Shown: piece by piece, positions 39,201 to 50,100 of the stretch
Position numbering within the stretch: position 1 is the stretch's first letter
Layout of the letters: each line of letters opens with the position of its first letter
Position numbers and translations under genes: made by a program
Notes under the pieces: generated by a model
Told to the model about the DNA's origin: nothing
The model's input: only the letters and a program-made list of their open reading frames with translations
Databases searched by the model: none
Source of the DNA: an uncultured Erysipelotrichaceae bacterium
Lineage (GTDB): Bacteria > Bacillota_I > Bacilli_A > Erysipelotrichales > Erysipelotrichaceae
NCBI GenBank assembly: GCA_903789495.1
Contig: CAIFEQ010000001.1
Location: 122,559-186,558, forward strand
Direction of reading: 5' to 3'
Length of the DNA stretch: 64,000 nt

Positions 39201-40894
39201 TATGGTTTCCTTTCCACATACTGACTGATATAGGCTCTCAGATTGTCATCACAGACATAGAGATAGGTCCCTCTGATGCCCCTGGTCAGCAGAACATAGT
39301 AGACATGCCTGATGTATTCGCAGAGATCTTCATCATCCGCTGATCTCTTGCCGTTCTGATCAAAGTACTGATCCCGGCGGAAGATGATCTTACCATCTTC
39401 CATGCCGATATCTTTTCCCAGGATCACAAAAGCATAGTTCAGATCAAAGCCCTGAATGGAATGAATGCAGCCGACCTCATCAATGGCTTCGGGCTTATTG
39501 ACCCAGCCCTGCGTGCAGTGATTCCACATTCTCTGTATGCCCTGAATCTCAATATCCTTCGTCTTATGATCCTGCTTGCTTTTCCATTCCCAGGCATAGC
39601 CGGCGACCATGCGGGACAGGCCGTATTCCTTTTCCTTCTCATACATATCCCGTTCAAATGCTGAGAAATCATCATAGAGTCCAAGTTCATAGGCATCGGA
39701 ATGATAGGGTTCCGTGCACTCGCCATGCAGCAGTTTCCTGACGAAGTCCAGGTAGCCATTGCCGCCCCGCACCCGCATTTCGGTCAGCAGTTCATAATAC
39801 CTGCAGAGACGATGCTGTTCCTTTTCCGCTCTTTGAATCTTGTCCCGGAAGCGCTGGTAGTCGATACCTGAAGGACCGACTACCTGATCGCGGTCATAGA
39901 ACAGAATGGCGGTCTCAGACTGTTTCAGAATCCAGTCCAGTTCATCTGCTTCAGTCGTCATGCCCAGCTTCTCACAGTTCTTCTTGAAGGCACCCATGTA
40001 GGAAATGTTCTTATACTGGTGCAGGCGATGGGCTTCGTCCACAATCAGAATGTCATACTTTTCCCGGACGACGTCTGACGGAGAAAGCACCTGGGACGGT
40101 TTCAGGCCATAGATCGTCTTGAAGATGGACTTCATGGTTTCCCGAAGAGAAGTCTGCGGGACCACAAAACCGATCTTCTTCCCCTGGAACTGTTCATCAT
40201 CTGCCAGGTATTTCATCAGATAGACTGCGACTATGGTCTTGCCGGTACCAGGCATGCCATTGACTACGACGATCTGGGCTTCCCTGTTCTCAATAACCTC
40301 CAGGATGTCATCGACTGCCTGCCGCTGATTGTCATTAAGTTCTTTATAGGGAGAATATTTGAACAGATCTGAGTTTTCGATCTCTTCCAGTGAATGTGTA
40401 ACCAGCTTTTCTTTCTGCAGCTTGCGCCACAGTCTGACAAAGTCCTGATCGTATTCCTGTTTCTGATAGTACTGCTTATCCGCGATGCCGGCATTCTTGT
40501 TTGTCACCTCAAAGAGCTGATCCGCCGCAATATACTGGATCAGCTTGGATTCATAATCAAAGGTAACCGACTGGTTGAACATCTTCGAATAGATGAAATG
40601 CACGGTATCGAAGATCTTCTTTTCTTCCACCGTCGCATGCTGAGACATCCTGGTCTTTGCATGACTGGATTCCCCGATATAGGCTTTCCTGCCGTTTTCC
40701 AGAATATAAAGCATGGGCCAGTTATCGAGATAGGCCTCGTCGGGATAGTCCTCATTTTTAAAGTTACAGGAAATGACCTTAAATCTTTCAGTGCCCATTA
40801 CACTACCATGATATCCTAACTGTCCCCTTCTGGTATCGGCACAAATACACGGATTTCCGCTCTGTCTGATCTCAGACAGCTTGAAAACTGCCAT
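39200..40894 (-). CDS. GIY-YIG-like/DUF2075 DNA/RNA helicase-like protein
   Basis: N-terminal WPMLYILENGRKAYIGESSHAKTRMSQH (GIY-YIG-like); VVNGMPGTGKTIVAVYLMKYL (Walker A); YDILIVDEAHRL; GCIHSIQGFDLNYAFVILGKD; YYVLLTRGIRGTYLYVCD. Start trimmed from 41095. Confidence 0.85.
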   Translation of the reverse strand: MAVFKLSEIRQSGNPCICADTRRGQLGYHGSVMGTERFKVISCNFKNEDYPDEAYLDNWPMLYILENGRKAYIGESSHAKTRMSQHATVEEKKIFDTVHFIYSKMFNQSVTFDYESKLIQYIAADQLFEVTNKNAGIADKQYYQKQEYDQDFVRLWRKLQKEKLVTHSLEEIENSDLFKYSPYKELNDNQRQAVDDILEVIENREAQIVVVNGMPGTGKTIVAVYLMKYLADDEQFQGKKIGFVVPQTSLRETMKSIFKTIYGLKPSQVLSPSDVVREKYDILIVDEAHRLHQYKNISYMGAFKKNCEKLGMTTEADELDWILKQSETAILFYDRDQVVGPSGIDYQRFRDKIQRAEKEQHRLCRYYELLTEMRVRGGNGYLDFVRKLLHGECTEPYHSDAYELGLYDDFSAFERDMYEKEKEYGLSRMVAGYAWEWKSKQDHKTKDIEIQGIQRMWNHCTQGWVNKPEAIDEVGCIHSIQGFDLNYAFVILGKDIGMEDGKIIFRRDQYFDQNGKRSADDEDLCEYIRHVYYVLLTRGIRGTYLYVCDDNLRAYISQYVERKP

Positions 40895-41033
40895 TTTTTC
40901 TCCTAGTATATGGTCTGACTGGTAATGTATTCCGCCGCCGGGTGGATCAGAGGAGGGATTCCTGCGCATCGTAAGGCCATAGAAGATGCGGCAGGTATTC
41001 CTCATTTTCTTACCAGATACCAGGGAGGAAGCC

Positions 41034-41756
41034 ATGCAGAAATTCATTACCGACGATGCCTTCTGGGAGCTGTTCCCGGATGCTGCGATTGCCATCCTGT
41101 CTCTGTCCGATGTCCGGGAAGCAGCTCAGCTGGATGCGGAAAAGGAAGAGGAAATCAGAACCCTGCTGCAGGAAGCCAACGAAACTGCCAAGAAGTATGT
41201 CCCGAATGACCCGATCAGTGAAAACACCGTCCCCAAACTGTGGCGTCAGGCCTACCAGAAATTTCCGACCAAGAAAGGCGCAAGATGTTCCATCGAAGCC
41301 CTGCTGAAGCGGGTTCTGCATGGTACGCCTGTCGGATCCATTCTGCCTTCTGTGGATATTACCAACTCCATTTCCCTGAGGTATGCCTTCCCGATCGGGG
41401 CTGAAAATCTCGATGCCATTGTCGGGGATCTGCATCTCGGGCTCATGAAGGGAGATGAAGATTTCCTGCCGATCGGTTCCGAGAAACCCGAACCGCCGCT
41501 GCCGGGCGAACTGGCCTACTACGATGAGAAGGGTGTGGTCTGCCGCTGCTGGAACTGGCGTGACGGACAGCGTACGGAGATCAACGAAAAGACCACCAAT
41601 GAATTCATCGCCATGGAATGCATTGAACCGGAACGGATTCAGGAACTGCAGGCAGCTCTGGATGAACTGGCCGGCCTCATGCAGAAATACCTGAGTGCGG
41701 AGGTAAAGGCCAAGACCATCCTTACTGCACAGAATCGGGAAACCGTCCTGCGCTGA
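41034..41756 (+). CDS. B3/B4 tRNA-binding-domain protein (PheT-like)
   Basis: MQKFITDDAFWELFPDAAIAILSLSDVREA..GARCSIEALLKRVLHGTPVGSILPSVDITNSISLRYAFPIGAENLD..YYDEKGVVCRCWNWRDGQRTEI. Confidence 0.85.
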   Translation: MQKFITDDAFWELFPDAAIAILSLSDVREAAQLDAEKEEEIRTLLQEANETAKKYVPNDPISENTVPKLWRQAYQKFPTKKGARCSIEALLKRVLHGTPVGSILPSVDITNSISLRYAFPIGAENLDAIVGDLHLGLMKGDEDFLPIGSEKPEPPLPGELAYYDEKGVVCRCWNWRDGQRTEINEKTTNEFIAMECIEPERIQELQAALDELAGLMQKYLSAEVKAKTILTAQNRETVLR

Positions 41757-41844
41757 GTTTCACGGATTGCATAGCAAAATGCCAGAAGATCTTTCAAACG
41801 GAGATCCTCTGGCACTTTTTGTCTTGTATCTGGGCTTTACGGAA

Positions 41845-42885
41845 TCAGTCTTCCGGATCAATATCGATGATCACCTTCATGGTCTTTTCACGGTTATCAT
41901 CAATGTACTTATAGGCATCCAGGTAATGTTCCATATCAAAGTGCTTCGTGATCAGGGGCTTCAGCTGGACCTTTCCTTCCTGAACCAGCTGGATCGCCTT
42001 CACATAGTCCTCATGCCGGTACATCATGGTGGTATTCAGATCCAGTTCCGAGTCATTCAGCTTGGCCAGGTCTACGTTGGCCATCTTGGCAAAGACCGCA
42101 ACGAGAATGATGGTACTGCCTTTGCGGGCATTCTGAATGGCCGCATTCATCGTGACATCATTGCCGGCACAGTCATAGATCACATCCGCTTTATCCGGTC
42201 CGAACTCCCTTAACAGAATGTCTCCGAAGTCTTCTTTCTGCGTATTGGCTACAGCATCTGCGCCGACCTGTTTGGCCAGGGCCATACGGAACTCGGAGAT
42301 ATCCGTACTGACCACTTTCTTTGCCCCGCAGGCCCTGCAGACCTGAGTCAGCAGAATGCCGATCGGTCCGCAGCCCAGAATGGCCACATTTGCCCCTTTC
42401 ATTTCCGGAAACCTGCCTGCCGCATGAACGGTCACGGCAAGGGGCTCAATCATGGCCCCTTCGTCATAGCTGAAGTCATCCGGCAGCGGGGTCACCTTGG
42501 ATTCATCGACGGCAAAGTAGTCGCTTGCCGTACCCACGGTCTGAAAGCCCATGACCTTCAGCTCTTCACAGAGATTGTAGTGACCATGCAGACAGGGATA
42601 GCAGTGACCGCAGAATACCTGCGGCTCAATGGTGACCTTCTGCCCGATCTTGTATTTGCCGGCATACTGGCCGCACTTCACAATCTCTCCGGAGACTTCA
42701 TGTCCCTGGGTAACCGGATACTTCGTATAGGGATGCGTGCCGTGATACACGTGGACATCACTGCCGCAGATCCCGATCCGCTTGATCCGGACCAGCACCT
42801 GATCCGGTCCTGGTTCCGGGATTTCCACCTGCCGGATGACGATCTCACCCGGCGCTGTCATGACTTCCTGTCGCATCATCTTCAT
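41845..42885 (-). CDS. Zinc-binding alcohol (polyol-type) dehydrogenase
   Basis: IGICGSDVHVYHGTHPYTKYPVTQGHEVSGEIV..GHCYPCLHGHYNLCEELKVMG..VAILGCGPIGILLTQVCRA; start trimmed. Confidence 0.9.
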   Translation of the reverse strand: MKMMRQEVMTAPGEIVIRQVEIPEPGPDQVLVRIKRIGICGSDVHVYHGTHPYTKYPVTQGHEVSGEIVKCGQYAGKYKIGQKVTIEPQVFCGHCYPCLHGHYNLCEELKVMGFQTVGTASDYFAVDESKVTPLPDDFSYDEGAMIEPLAVTVHAAGRFPEMKGANVAILGCGPIGILLTQVCRACGAKKVVSTDISEFRMALAKQVGADAVANTQKEDFGDILLREFGPDKADVIYDCAGNDVTMNAAIQNARKGSTIILVAVFAKMANVDLAKLNDSELDLNTTMMYRHEDYVKAIQLVQEGKVQLKPLITKHFDMEHYLDAYKYIDDNREKTMKVIIDIDPED

Positions 42886-43234
42886 GGTTCTCACTCCTTC
42901 CGCTGTCCGTTCCTCTTTACGGACCTGTGTTTCAAAAGATGTCTGTTCAGCTGACTCGGTACGGTCTAACACGATTTTCTTCTTTCCTTGTCCTGGCGGA
43001 ACAGGGAAAACAGGTACCAGAAAACACGCTGGACCGCAGACTCAAGGAAAAGCCGTACTCTGTCAGTACATGATTGTTGGTTATGAGGTCGGAATTGGTA
43101 CCGCTGACGTTCAGAAGACCCTGTGTCCGTCAGCTCTGCTGTTTAAGACTCCCCGTTTATTGTAGCACCTGGGATTCCCTGCCTGAGCACAGAAAGAAAA
43201 CATGTCCCGTTCCGGAACATGTCTCCAGGTCTCA

Positions 43235-43740
43235 TCAGCGCAGATCCAGCACCATCAGATCGCAGTCAAAGCAAGCGTTGCCGATTTTGAAGCAGGCCGG
43301 GTACGTGCCAGTCCGGCGGAATCCGTATTTCTCGTACAGGTGGATGGCCGGAGCATTGTCGCTGCGCACTTCCAGGGAAATCAGTTCGAGGCCGTGTTCC
43401 CTGGCATAGGCGATCAGAGACGTCATCAGACGGCTGCCGACCCCTGATTCCAGTATGCCTTGCGTATTGAAAGACTCAGTTCTGCCCGGTGGCTCATGCG
43501 GCGCGGCAGACCGGACAGACTGCCGCTGCCGATCAGACTGTCACCGGCAAAGGCACCCAGCAGGACCGAGTGCGCATCCGCCTGCACCGACTGCAGATAG
43601 GCCTGCTCGACCAGAACAGAGATCGGCAGACCTTCGGCCCTATAGGACAGATTGTCAGATTCGCCACCCGTCTCCTGCAGAAACAGCAGGAGCTGTTCCG
43701 CATCCTTGGTCTGTAATTCCCTGATGGCAGGATCCTGCAT
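43235..43740 (-). pseudogene. GNAT acetyltransferase split by a -1 frameshift
   Basis: ORF 43426-43740 ends ..SLSIRKAYWNQGSAAV*; ORF 43235-43426 begins MTSLIAYAREHGLELISLEVRSDNAPAIHLYEKYGFRR; adding one G restores NQGVGSRLMTSLI. Confidence 0.85.
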
Positions 43741-43748
43741 CCTTCCTC

Positions 43749-45410
43749 CTAGTTCAGCAGATCAGAATCCGGTTCGATGAAATCTTCATCCGTGCATTTC
43801 CGGATGATGTGCCTGGTCTGGTTCATGGGCCGGGGCACCTTGTCTTTGGCATAGTACTCCACCGCGACGACCTGGGCAATGGCCTCATGATTATCCTCAC
43901 CGGCCGGTACCAGCACATAATCATCTATTTCAATACTGTCGTCATCGGTCAGGTAGTAATAGGTTTTCTCTTCGTCTCCACCGAAGATGACACTGCAGTA
44001 GATGACTTCTCCGATCCGGCGTTTTGCCTTGTCATAGACCACGGGATCCAGAATCTCTCCCATGCCGTAGAAATGAATGAAGTCAAAGATGCGGTCCGCA
44101 AATTCACCGAAGTCATCCGGCAGACCATTCCGGTCAAACGTACCGGTGATGACCCTTTCCGGACCTTTTTGATAATCAATGGTGATGCGGTAGTCCTTGG
44201 TCTCATCCGGGTTTTCCACCACATCATCGGGATTCCCGGCCACGTGAGAGAAGAATGTCTCGGCATCGAAGCTGTCCAGCAGACTCTCGACACCGCCTTC
44301 AATCTCATATTTCCGCGAGACCTTGCAGTCACTGGCAATGTTCTGGATATGTTCCAGGGTTTTCTCTGCCCGGTCAATGATCAGATGCTCCGTATAGTCC
44401 CAGTGCACCGTATTGTCTTTTGTCCCTTCCAGATTCAGAAGAGCAGGCGGCCTGAAGATCGTCAGGCGGTGATAATCAATGGCGATCCGGCTGATCTCAT
44501 CCGTCTCTGTTCCGCCGAAGACCGCCATCTCCGGAATGCCGGTCATGTCACGCACCAGCTGCGACAGATCCAGGTCATCCGGTTCCTGACCCGCTGCTCC
44601 AACAGACAGATCCCCGTGATACCGGAAGACCTGTCCCTTGGTATTGGTCAGTTCCAGGTCCCAGTCGCCGACATCTGTAGTAATCATGCTCTGCTGATAG
44701 CCCCGGCAGAAACGGGCACTGATCAGATCCAGGAGTCCGGCCGCTTCTTCCTTGCCTATGCTGTAGTTAAACGTTCTGGTTTTCGGCAAGGCACCCGATC
44801 CATCCCCGAAGGCATAGGCCGAAAACCACACCCTGCCTGCTCTGTTGATCGTCAGATGCTGTTCCACTTCTTCGTCAGGGTCTGGCGTGGGGCCGTAGGT
44901 GAGCATATTGGTCACCAGGCGCATCTTCTGCAGCGTACCGGTAAAGATGTTCTGGTTCTCGTCACTCAGCACCGCCAGCCTGTCCAGAGCCAGCATAAAC
45001 CAGGCCCGGTTCTCCGGCTCCGTGATCCGGCGTCTCAGCCCCGGCCGCGGTGTGAAGTGTTTCCAGCGGGCATAGACCGCCGAGCCAAGCAGAGGAATAT
45101 CGGTGATGCCATCCACAACATTCTCCAGTTCCATGCAGTTCCAGCCCGCCTGGCCATAGACCGCGCTGAACGTATGTCCAACGCTCGTCTGAAAGCCCAT
45201 GGCCGCACATTCCGCACCCAGTTCCGGGCCGGCCAGTTCTTCCGGGCTGCTGTTTTCATCGCCGAATTTCCGCAGCCATTTCAAGGCAAAGGCGTGTAAC
45301 TGTTTTCTGTCCGTCACAATGGTCACCTCCGATTGTTCTTTTCTGATCGCAAGTCCCCCTGTGCTCTCATTATATTTTCCTTCCCTGTTTCCGTCAGCAT
45401 TCTCGGACAT
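43749..45410 (-). CDS. Uncharacterised protein
   Basis: Long uninterrupted ORF with coding-like composition; start uncertain (MSENADGNREG or later). Confidence 0.6.
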   Translation of the reverse strand: MSENADGNREGKYNESTGGLAIRKEQSEVTIVTDRKQLHAFALKWLRKFGDENSSPEELAGPELGAECAAMGFQTSVGHTFSAVYGQAGWNCMELENVVDGITDIPLLGSAVYARWKHFTPRPGLRRRITEPENRAWFMLALDRLAVLSDENQNIFTGTLQKMRLVTNMLTYGPTPDPDEEVEQHLTINRAGRVWFSAYAFGDGSGALPKTRTFNYSIGKEEAAGLLDLISARFCRGYQQSMITTDVGDWDLELTNTKGQVFRYHGDLSVGAAGQEPDDLDLSQLVRDMTGIPEMAVFGGTETDEISRIAIDYHRLTIFRPPALLNLEGTKDNTVHWDYTEHLIIDRAEKTLEHIQNIASDCKVSRKYEIEGGVESLLDSFDAETFFSHVAGNPDDVVENPDETKDYRITIDYQKGPERVITGTFDRNGLPDDFGEFADRIFDFIHFYGMGEILDPVVYDKAKRRIGEVIYCSVIFGGDEEKTYYYLTDDDSIEIDDYVLVPAGEDNHEAIAQVVAVEYYAKDKVPRPMNQTRHIIRKCTDEDFIEPDSDLLN

Positions 45411-45518
45411 ATTTCCTGTTTCTCCTGTTCCGAACAGCAGAAAACACAGACTGATATACTGTGGGCAGAACAAAAAGAGACTGTGCAAGGTACAGATCTC
45501 GGGAAAGGCAGAAAGCGC

Positions 45519-45885
45519 ATGAATGTGGATACCATGCTGTTCTTTGCGGATGACGTCGATGCCTTCTTCCTTTATGCCAGGCTGGAAGACGAGATTCTGA
45601 AGCGGATGGATGATGTCCGCATCAAGACCCGGAAAACCCAGATCTCTTTCTATAACCGGCATCTGTTTGCCTGTGTCTCCTTTATCCGCATCCGCAGAAA
45701 GAAGGACTGTCCGGAACACGATATCGTGGTGACGTTTGGCCTGGATCATAAGCTCAGATTGAGACTGCCACCGAATCCTATCCGCACCGCTGGCCCCATC
45801 ATGTGCTGATCACGAAGCCGGAGGGAATCGATGCCGAGCTGCTGGGCTGGATTCAGAAAGCAGCCGATTTTGCCCGGCTGAAATA
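45519..45885 (+). pseudogene. DUF5655-like small protein, frameshifted
   Basis: MNVDTMLFFADDVDAFFLYARLEDEIL..RKTQISFYNRHLFACVSFIRIRRKKDCPEHDIVVTFGLDHKL then, in another frame, ETATESYPHRWPHHVLITKPEGIDAELLGWIQKAADFARLK*. Confidence 0.7.
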
Positions 45886-45887
45886 GA

Positions 45888-46367
45888 CTATTTTCCTGTG
45901 CGGGCAGAAAGACGCGCTTCCCAGTCCACGACACCCTTCTGCCAGGCACCGTCTTCCAGAAGGTCGGCGATCTTCAGGGCATCCAGCTTCTCGTAGAAAG
46001 CCTCCATGCCCTCTGAGAAGGTGGCCATGATCTTCTGTTCACTGCGTCTGACATGCGGACGCCGGTCAAACAGTTTCTCCGCATACCCGGACTGCGAGAA
46101 GATTTCATCTCCTTCCCCGACGGCCAGGAACACATCCTTCAGACTGATCTGATCTGCGGGAGCAGAAAGGGTATAGCCCCCGCGCTTGCTGGCACTGGAC
46201 GTGATGAGTCCGCTGCGGGAGAGTTTCATCAGGATTTTCTTCAGATAGGAATCCGATACCTCCAGGAGTGCGCTCATCGTACTGCTCTTGACAGGTTTAT
46301 GATCCTGTTCCAGCGCCAGGATCATGACCACATAGATCCCCTGCTCAAATGTACTGCTGATCTTCAT
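45888..46367 (-). CDS. Rrf2 family transcriptional regulator
   Basis: MKISSTFEQGIYVVMILALEQDHKPVKSSTMSALLEVSDSYLKKILMKLSRSGLITSSASKRGGYTLS. Confidence 0.9.
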   Translation of the reverse strand: MKISSTFEQGIYVVMILALEQDHKPVKSSTMSALLEVSDSYLKKILMKLSRSGLITSSASKRGGYTLSAPADQISLKDVFLAVGEGDEIFSQSGYAEKLFDRRPHVRRSEQKIMATFSEGMEAFYEKLDALKIADLLEDGAWQKGVVDWEARLSARTGK

Positions 46368-46936
46368 TTTCCAATCATCTTGGTCACGAGTTCCTCGGCT
46401 ACATCATCGACCAGTACCGGCTTCAGGTTCTTCGCAAAGATGCCGAGAAACTTCAGAAGCGGTACCATTCTGGTGACCGAATCCTTGCGGCCGTTGCCGT
46501 AGACCAGCGTCGGACTGACATACTCGGTCCGGATCCCGCTGGCCAGCAGACGGGCAATGATTCGCTTCTTCCCTTCCGTGAAGGACTTCGGGCCAAGAAC
46601 ACCGCCGATCATCCCCATGGCCCTGACCTTCTTCTCTTCTGCGATCCGCAGCATCACCGCGGCCGGCAGATCGTTTTTCTTACGGAACTCGTCCGGATCC
46701 TTCTCCGGTCCTCCTACAAAATCAACAATATAATCTACTTTCTCCGGAATGACAGCCATCACCGCATCATAATCGGAACAGTCCGCCTGTACATTCCGGA
46801 TCCGTTCATTCTGAAGCGGATTCTTTCCGGAACGGGAGACGACCACAAACTGTGCTTCCGGATCCTTCTCCAGCCACTTCTGGGTCACGTTTCTGCCAAG
46901 ATAACCATTGCCGCCAAGCATGACTGCTGTATACAT
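46364..46936 (-). CDS. NAD(P)-binding Rossmann-fold protein
   Basis: MYTAVMLGGNGYLGRNVTQKWLEKDPEAQFVVVSRSGKNPLQNERIRNVQADCSDYDAV; start trimmed; overlaps the Rrf2 gene by 4 nt. Confidence 0.85.
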   Translation of the reverse strand: MYTAVMLGGNGYLGRNVTQKWLEKDPEAQFVVVSRSGKNPLQNERIRNVQADCSDYDAVMAVIPEKVDYIVDFVGGPEKDPDEFRKKNDLPAAVMLRIAEEKKVRAMGMIGGVLGPKSFTEGKKRIIARLLASGIRTEYVSPTLVYGNGRKDSVTRMVPLLKFLGIFAKNLKPVLVDDVAEELVTKMIGK

Positions 46937-47054
46937 CGTTCTGCCGCCTTTCTTTTCCTTTGACTTATTTTGTCTGAAGATAATATGTATCTTCGGATAA
47001 TATTTGTCAATAAATAAAACACAGGTTCCGGAATATTCCTTTCTGGGCAAAAGA

Positions 47055-47082
47055 AAACCGCTGGCTCATCAGCTGCCAGCGA
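47055..47082 (-). terminator. Candidate terminator after adhesin gene
   Basis: AACCGCTGGC..GCCAGCGATT inverted repeat. Confidence 0.55.
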
Positions 47083-47141
47083 TTTCCTTTTCCCTGACCT
47101 GCATGCTGTCAGAGAGATTTCATGCAGTTCTTGATCTGTTG

Positions 47142-50100
47142 TTATTCGGTATCAGTCAGCGGCGCATCTGCCGTATTCGGCACGATGTGTCTTTCCTGCG
47201 TCGGCTTCTCGGTCTGTACCCACTTGTTGTTGATCAGGAATTCCTGATCACTGATTTTGGTAATGGTGACCGTGTATCCCGACATGGAGACTTCCGAAAC
47301 ACTGTAGCTTATTTCGTCACCCGTATCCGCATCGTACTTGGGAAGATCTGTCCAGGTATATGTCCAGTCGTTGTCCTCCGTCAGGCGGACCGTATCAGTG
47401 ACTTCCCCGTTCTTCAGGAGATTCACATCGGCATACTCACCGGTCTGTCCTTCCCATTCCTTGGTCACCGTGAGTTCTGTCAGTTCGATATTGGTTAGGA
47501 TGACCGTACCGTCGTCGTCGACAGCCTGAACGAGCTGATAGCCATCAGCGTCTTCCTCTTCGATCTCATAGCTGACGACTACGTTCGAACTGCTGTCATA
47601 GGTACTCAGATCCGTGAACGTATAGGTCCAGTCCATGTCTGAGGTGATCTGCTTCTGCTGAATGAGTGTCTTTGAACCATCCGTGTGGACCTGATACAGG
47701 TCAACGGTCACAGCATCCCCTTCAGTACCAAGCCACTTTTTCTCCACCGTCAGAGAAGTCGTATCGTGGTTGGAGTTGGTAATAATGAATTCATAGTCCC
47801 CTCCAACATTCTTTCCACCGGTCACAATGCTCTGGTAAGAGTTGTCTCCTGACGTCGCCGTTTCAACGACGCTGTAAACGATCTCTGTACCATCGGTGTT
47901 ATATTTGGGCAGATCCGTAAATGTATAGCTGAGATTGCCATCTGAATCCCGCTCAGTAATCACGGTTCCGGCATAGTCCTCAACAACAGTTTCATCTGCC
48001 AGCAGATTGACGGTAATGGAATCTGCTTCATCGCCGACCCACTGTTTCGTCACGCTCACATCTACAGTTTCCGACGTGTTCGTGTTGGTAATGGTAAAGC
48101 CTGCAGACTGACTGCCGGTATATGTGGTGGCATAGCTGTCGGTACTGCCAGTGATCACTGTTTCCTGTACCGTATACGTATATGCATTTCCATCGCTATC
48201 GGCAACTGGCAGCTCATCGAAACTGTCCGTCCACTGATTACTCGAATCCAATGTCAAGGTGCTGCCGGTGGCTACGCCGTCCCTATAGAGCTCGACAGTA
48301 ACGCTTTCTGCCGCTTCACCTTCCCAGTTCTTTGTCACAGAAACAGACGTGGTAGTCGTAGTGGTAGTGGTGGCAAGCCTGGCTGTTACAAGGTTCTGTA
48401 CCCACTGATAACCATAGTCAACGGTATTGACCGGGTTATTGGCAATGTAAAGGTCAACCTGGAACTCATCAGGAACTGCTTCCGTTGAAGTGTTTACTAC
48501 AGAAGAGTCGAACCGGGAAGATTTGCTTATGCCGACCAGCCACTTAAAGATATTTTCCACATCTTCCCAGCCCCAGACAGGGAGTACTCCGTAAATTTCT
48601 TTCAGATGTGTAATCCGATCGTCTGAAGAAAACCAGTCACCTACATTGGAATAATCGATGCCATCCGTGTAGTACCAGATCGCGCACTGTGTCGCGATCA
48701 TGAATGCATATTCTTTTCTCTGATCAATCAGAAGCTCGTAACTGTAGTTCTGATTGCTGCCATCATCCGCCGGTCCGATATCCATGGCGTCGTAGGGATA
48801 GCCGTAATACAGAACCTTTGCAATATTAGCCAGTACCGTGGAACTGCTGGCTTCTGATGACGGCTTTAACGGAACATAACCTTTGATATTAGGAGGATAA
48901 TAAAGCGGATTCGAATTTGGATTCAGTCCGGTGTAGTAATACATTTCTTCCGTCGTGACATCCGAGATCAGGCCGAACTGGTGGTAATAATTGCTCAGAT
49001 TGGAACCGATCGTATAGTAATAGTTCACGCAGTAGACGACATCGCTGCCGATCGTGTACTTCTGCAGTGCAGAATTTCTGATGCTGGTCCTGGACGGCGT
49101 ATAAATATACTCGGATTCAGACGGGATCCGAACATCGTCTGGTGTGCTGTCGCCTGATTCCGCAACCGTAAAGGTAACGGTTACAGGACCCAGTGTAATG
49201 GTATCCGAATCACCGGCCGGAGCAGTCAGGTTAAAGGTCGTCGAATAGGTCCCAGCTGAAAGACCGGTAACAGGCGTTACCGTTACGGTACCCGTCGAAC
49301 CGGCTGCGATGTTCTGCGCATTGTCCGTATTGACCGTGAAATTTGTATCCGAGTTGGTGGAAGTAAACGAAAGTGTTTCAGTACCTGTGTTGGTAATGGT
49401 AAGCGTCAGAGAGCTGACTGTTGAGTACCCGACCAGAACGGATCCGAGGTTGGAACTGTAGCTCTCCAGGCGTGCACTGTATTCCGACGTCGAATAGGCA
49501 GGGATTGTGACAGTCGTCGTTCCGGAGTAAACATTTCCATCGGCATCCACGAAACGGAAATAAGCCGTTAACTCTTCTGAACTTACAGATGTCACGGTAA
49601 AGGAAACCGGTGTATCTGCAGTCAGCTGAACCGGCGTACCGCTGAGGATTGCCTCATCGCTGGGAGCCGTTTCCGAAGAAGGCTTGACCACATAGTATAA
49701 ATAGCCATCAACAGTGGAATTTGCCCTCAGGGTCACGGAAGTGGCGGTCAGTCTCGATTCCTCAATCGTGATGGTTCCCTTCTCAATGATCGAGACAGGA
49801 CCTTCACTTACTTCTGTTGTTGCGGTTCCATAAGCAGCGAGTGACAGAGAGGATGTTGCATACTGATTGCCATCCTCATCAATGTATTTGACATAAATGT
49901 CTTTAGCCGTCTGCGTGGACTGGGCAATCGTAATCGTGTTCGTTCCTGCCGTGCAGGCCGTTGCATTTCCTGTCACATCCACTGGTGCAGCAGCGCCAGA
50001 CTCCTGAACCGCATAATAGACGGTCCCGGCCATGTCCGGATCCACCGTCAAGGTAATAGCCGTCCCATCGTCGTTCCAAGCCGCCGTATAGGACACGGTC

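Noticed and set aside
43809-45299. 496-aa plus-strand ORF
   Set aside because: Antisense to the 43749-45410 minus-strand gene; no domain recognised, though that gene is itself uncharacterised.
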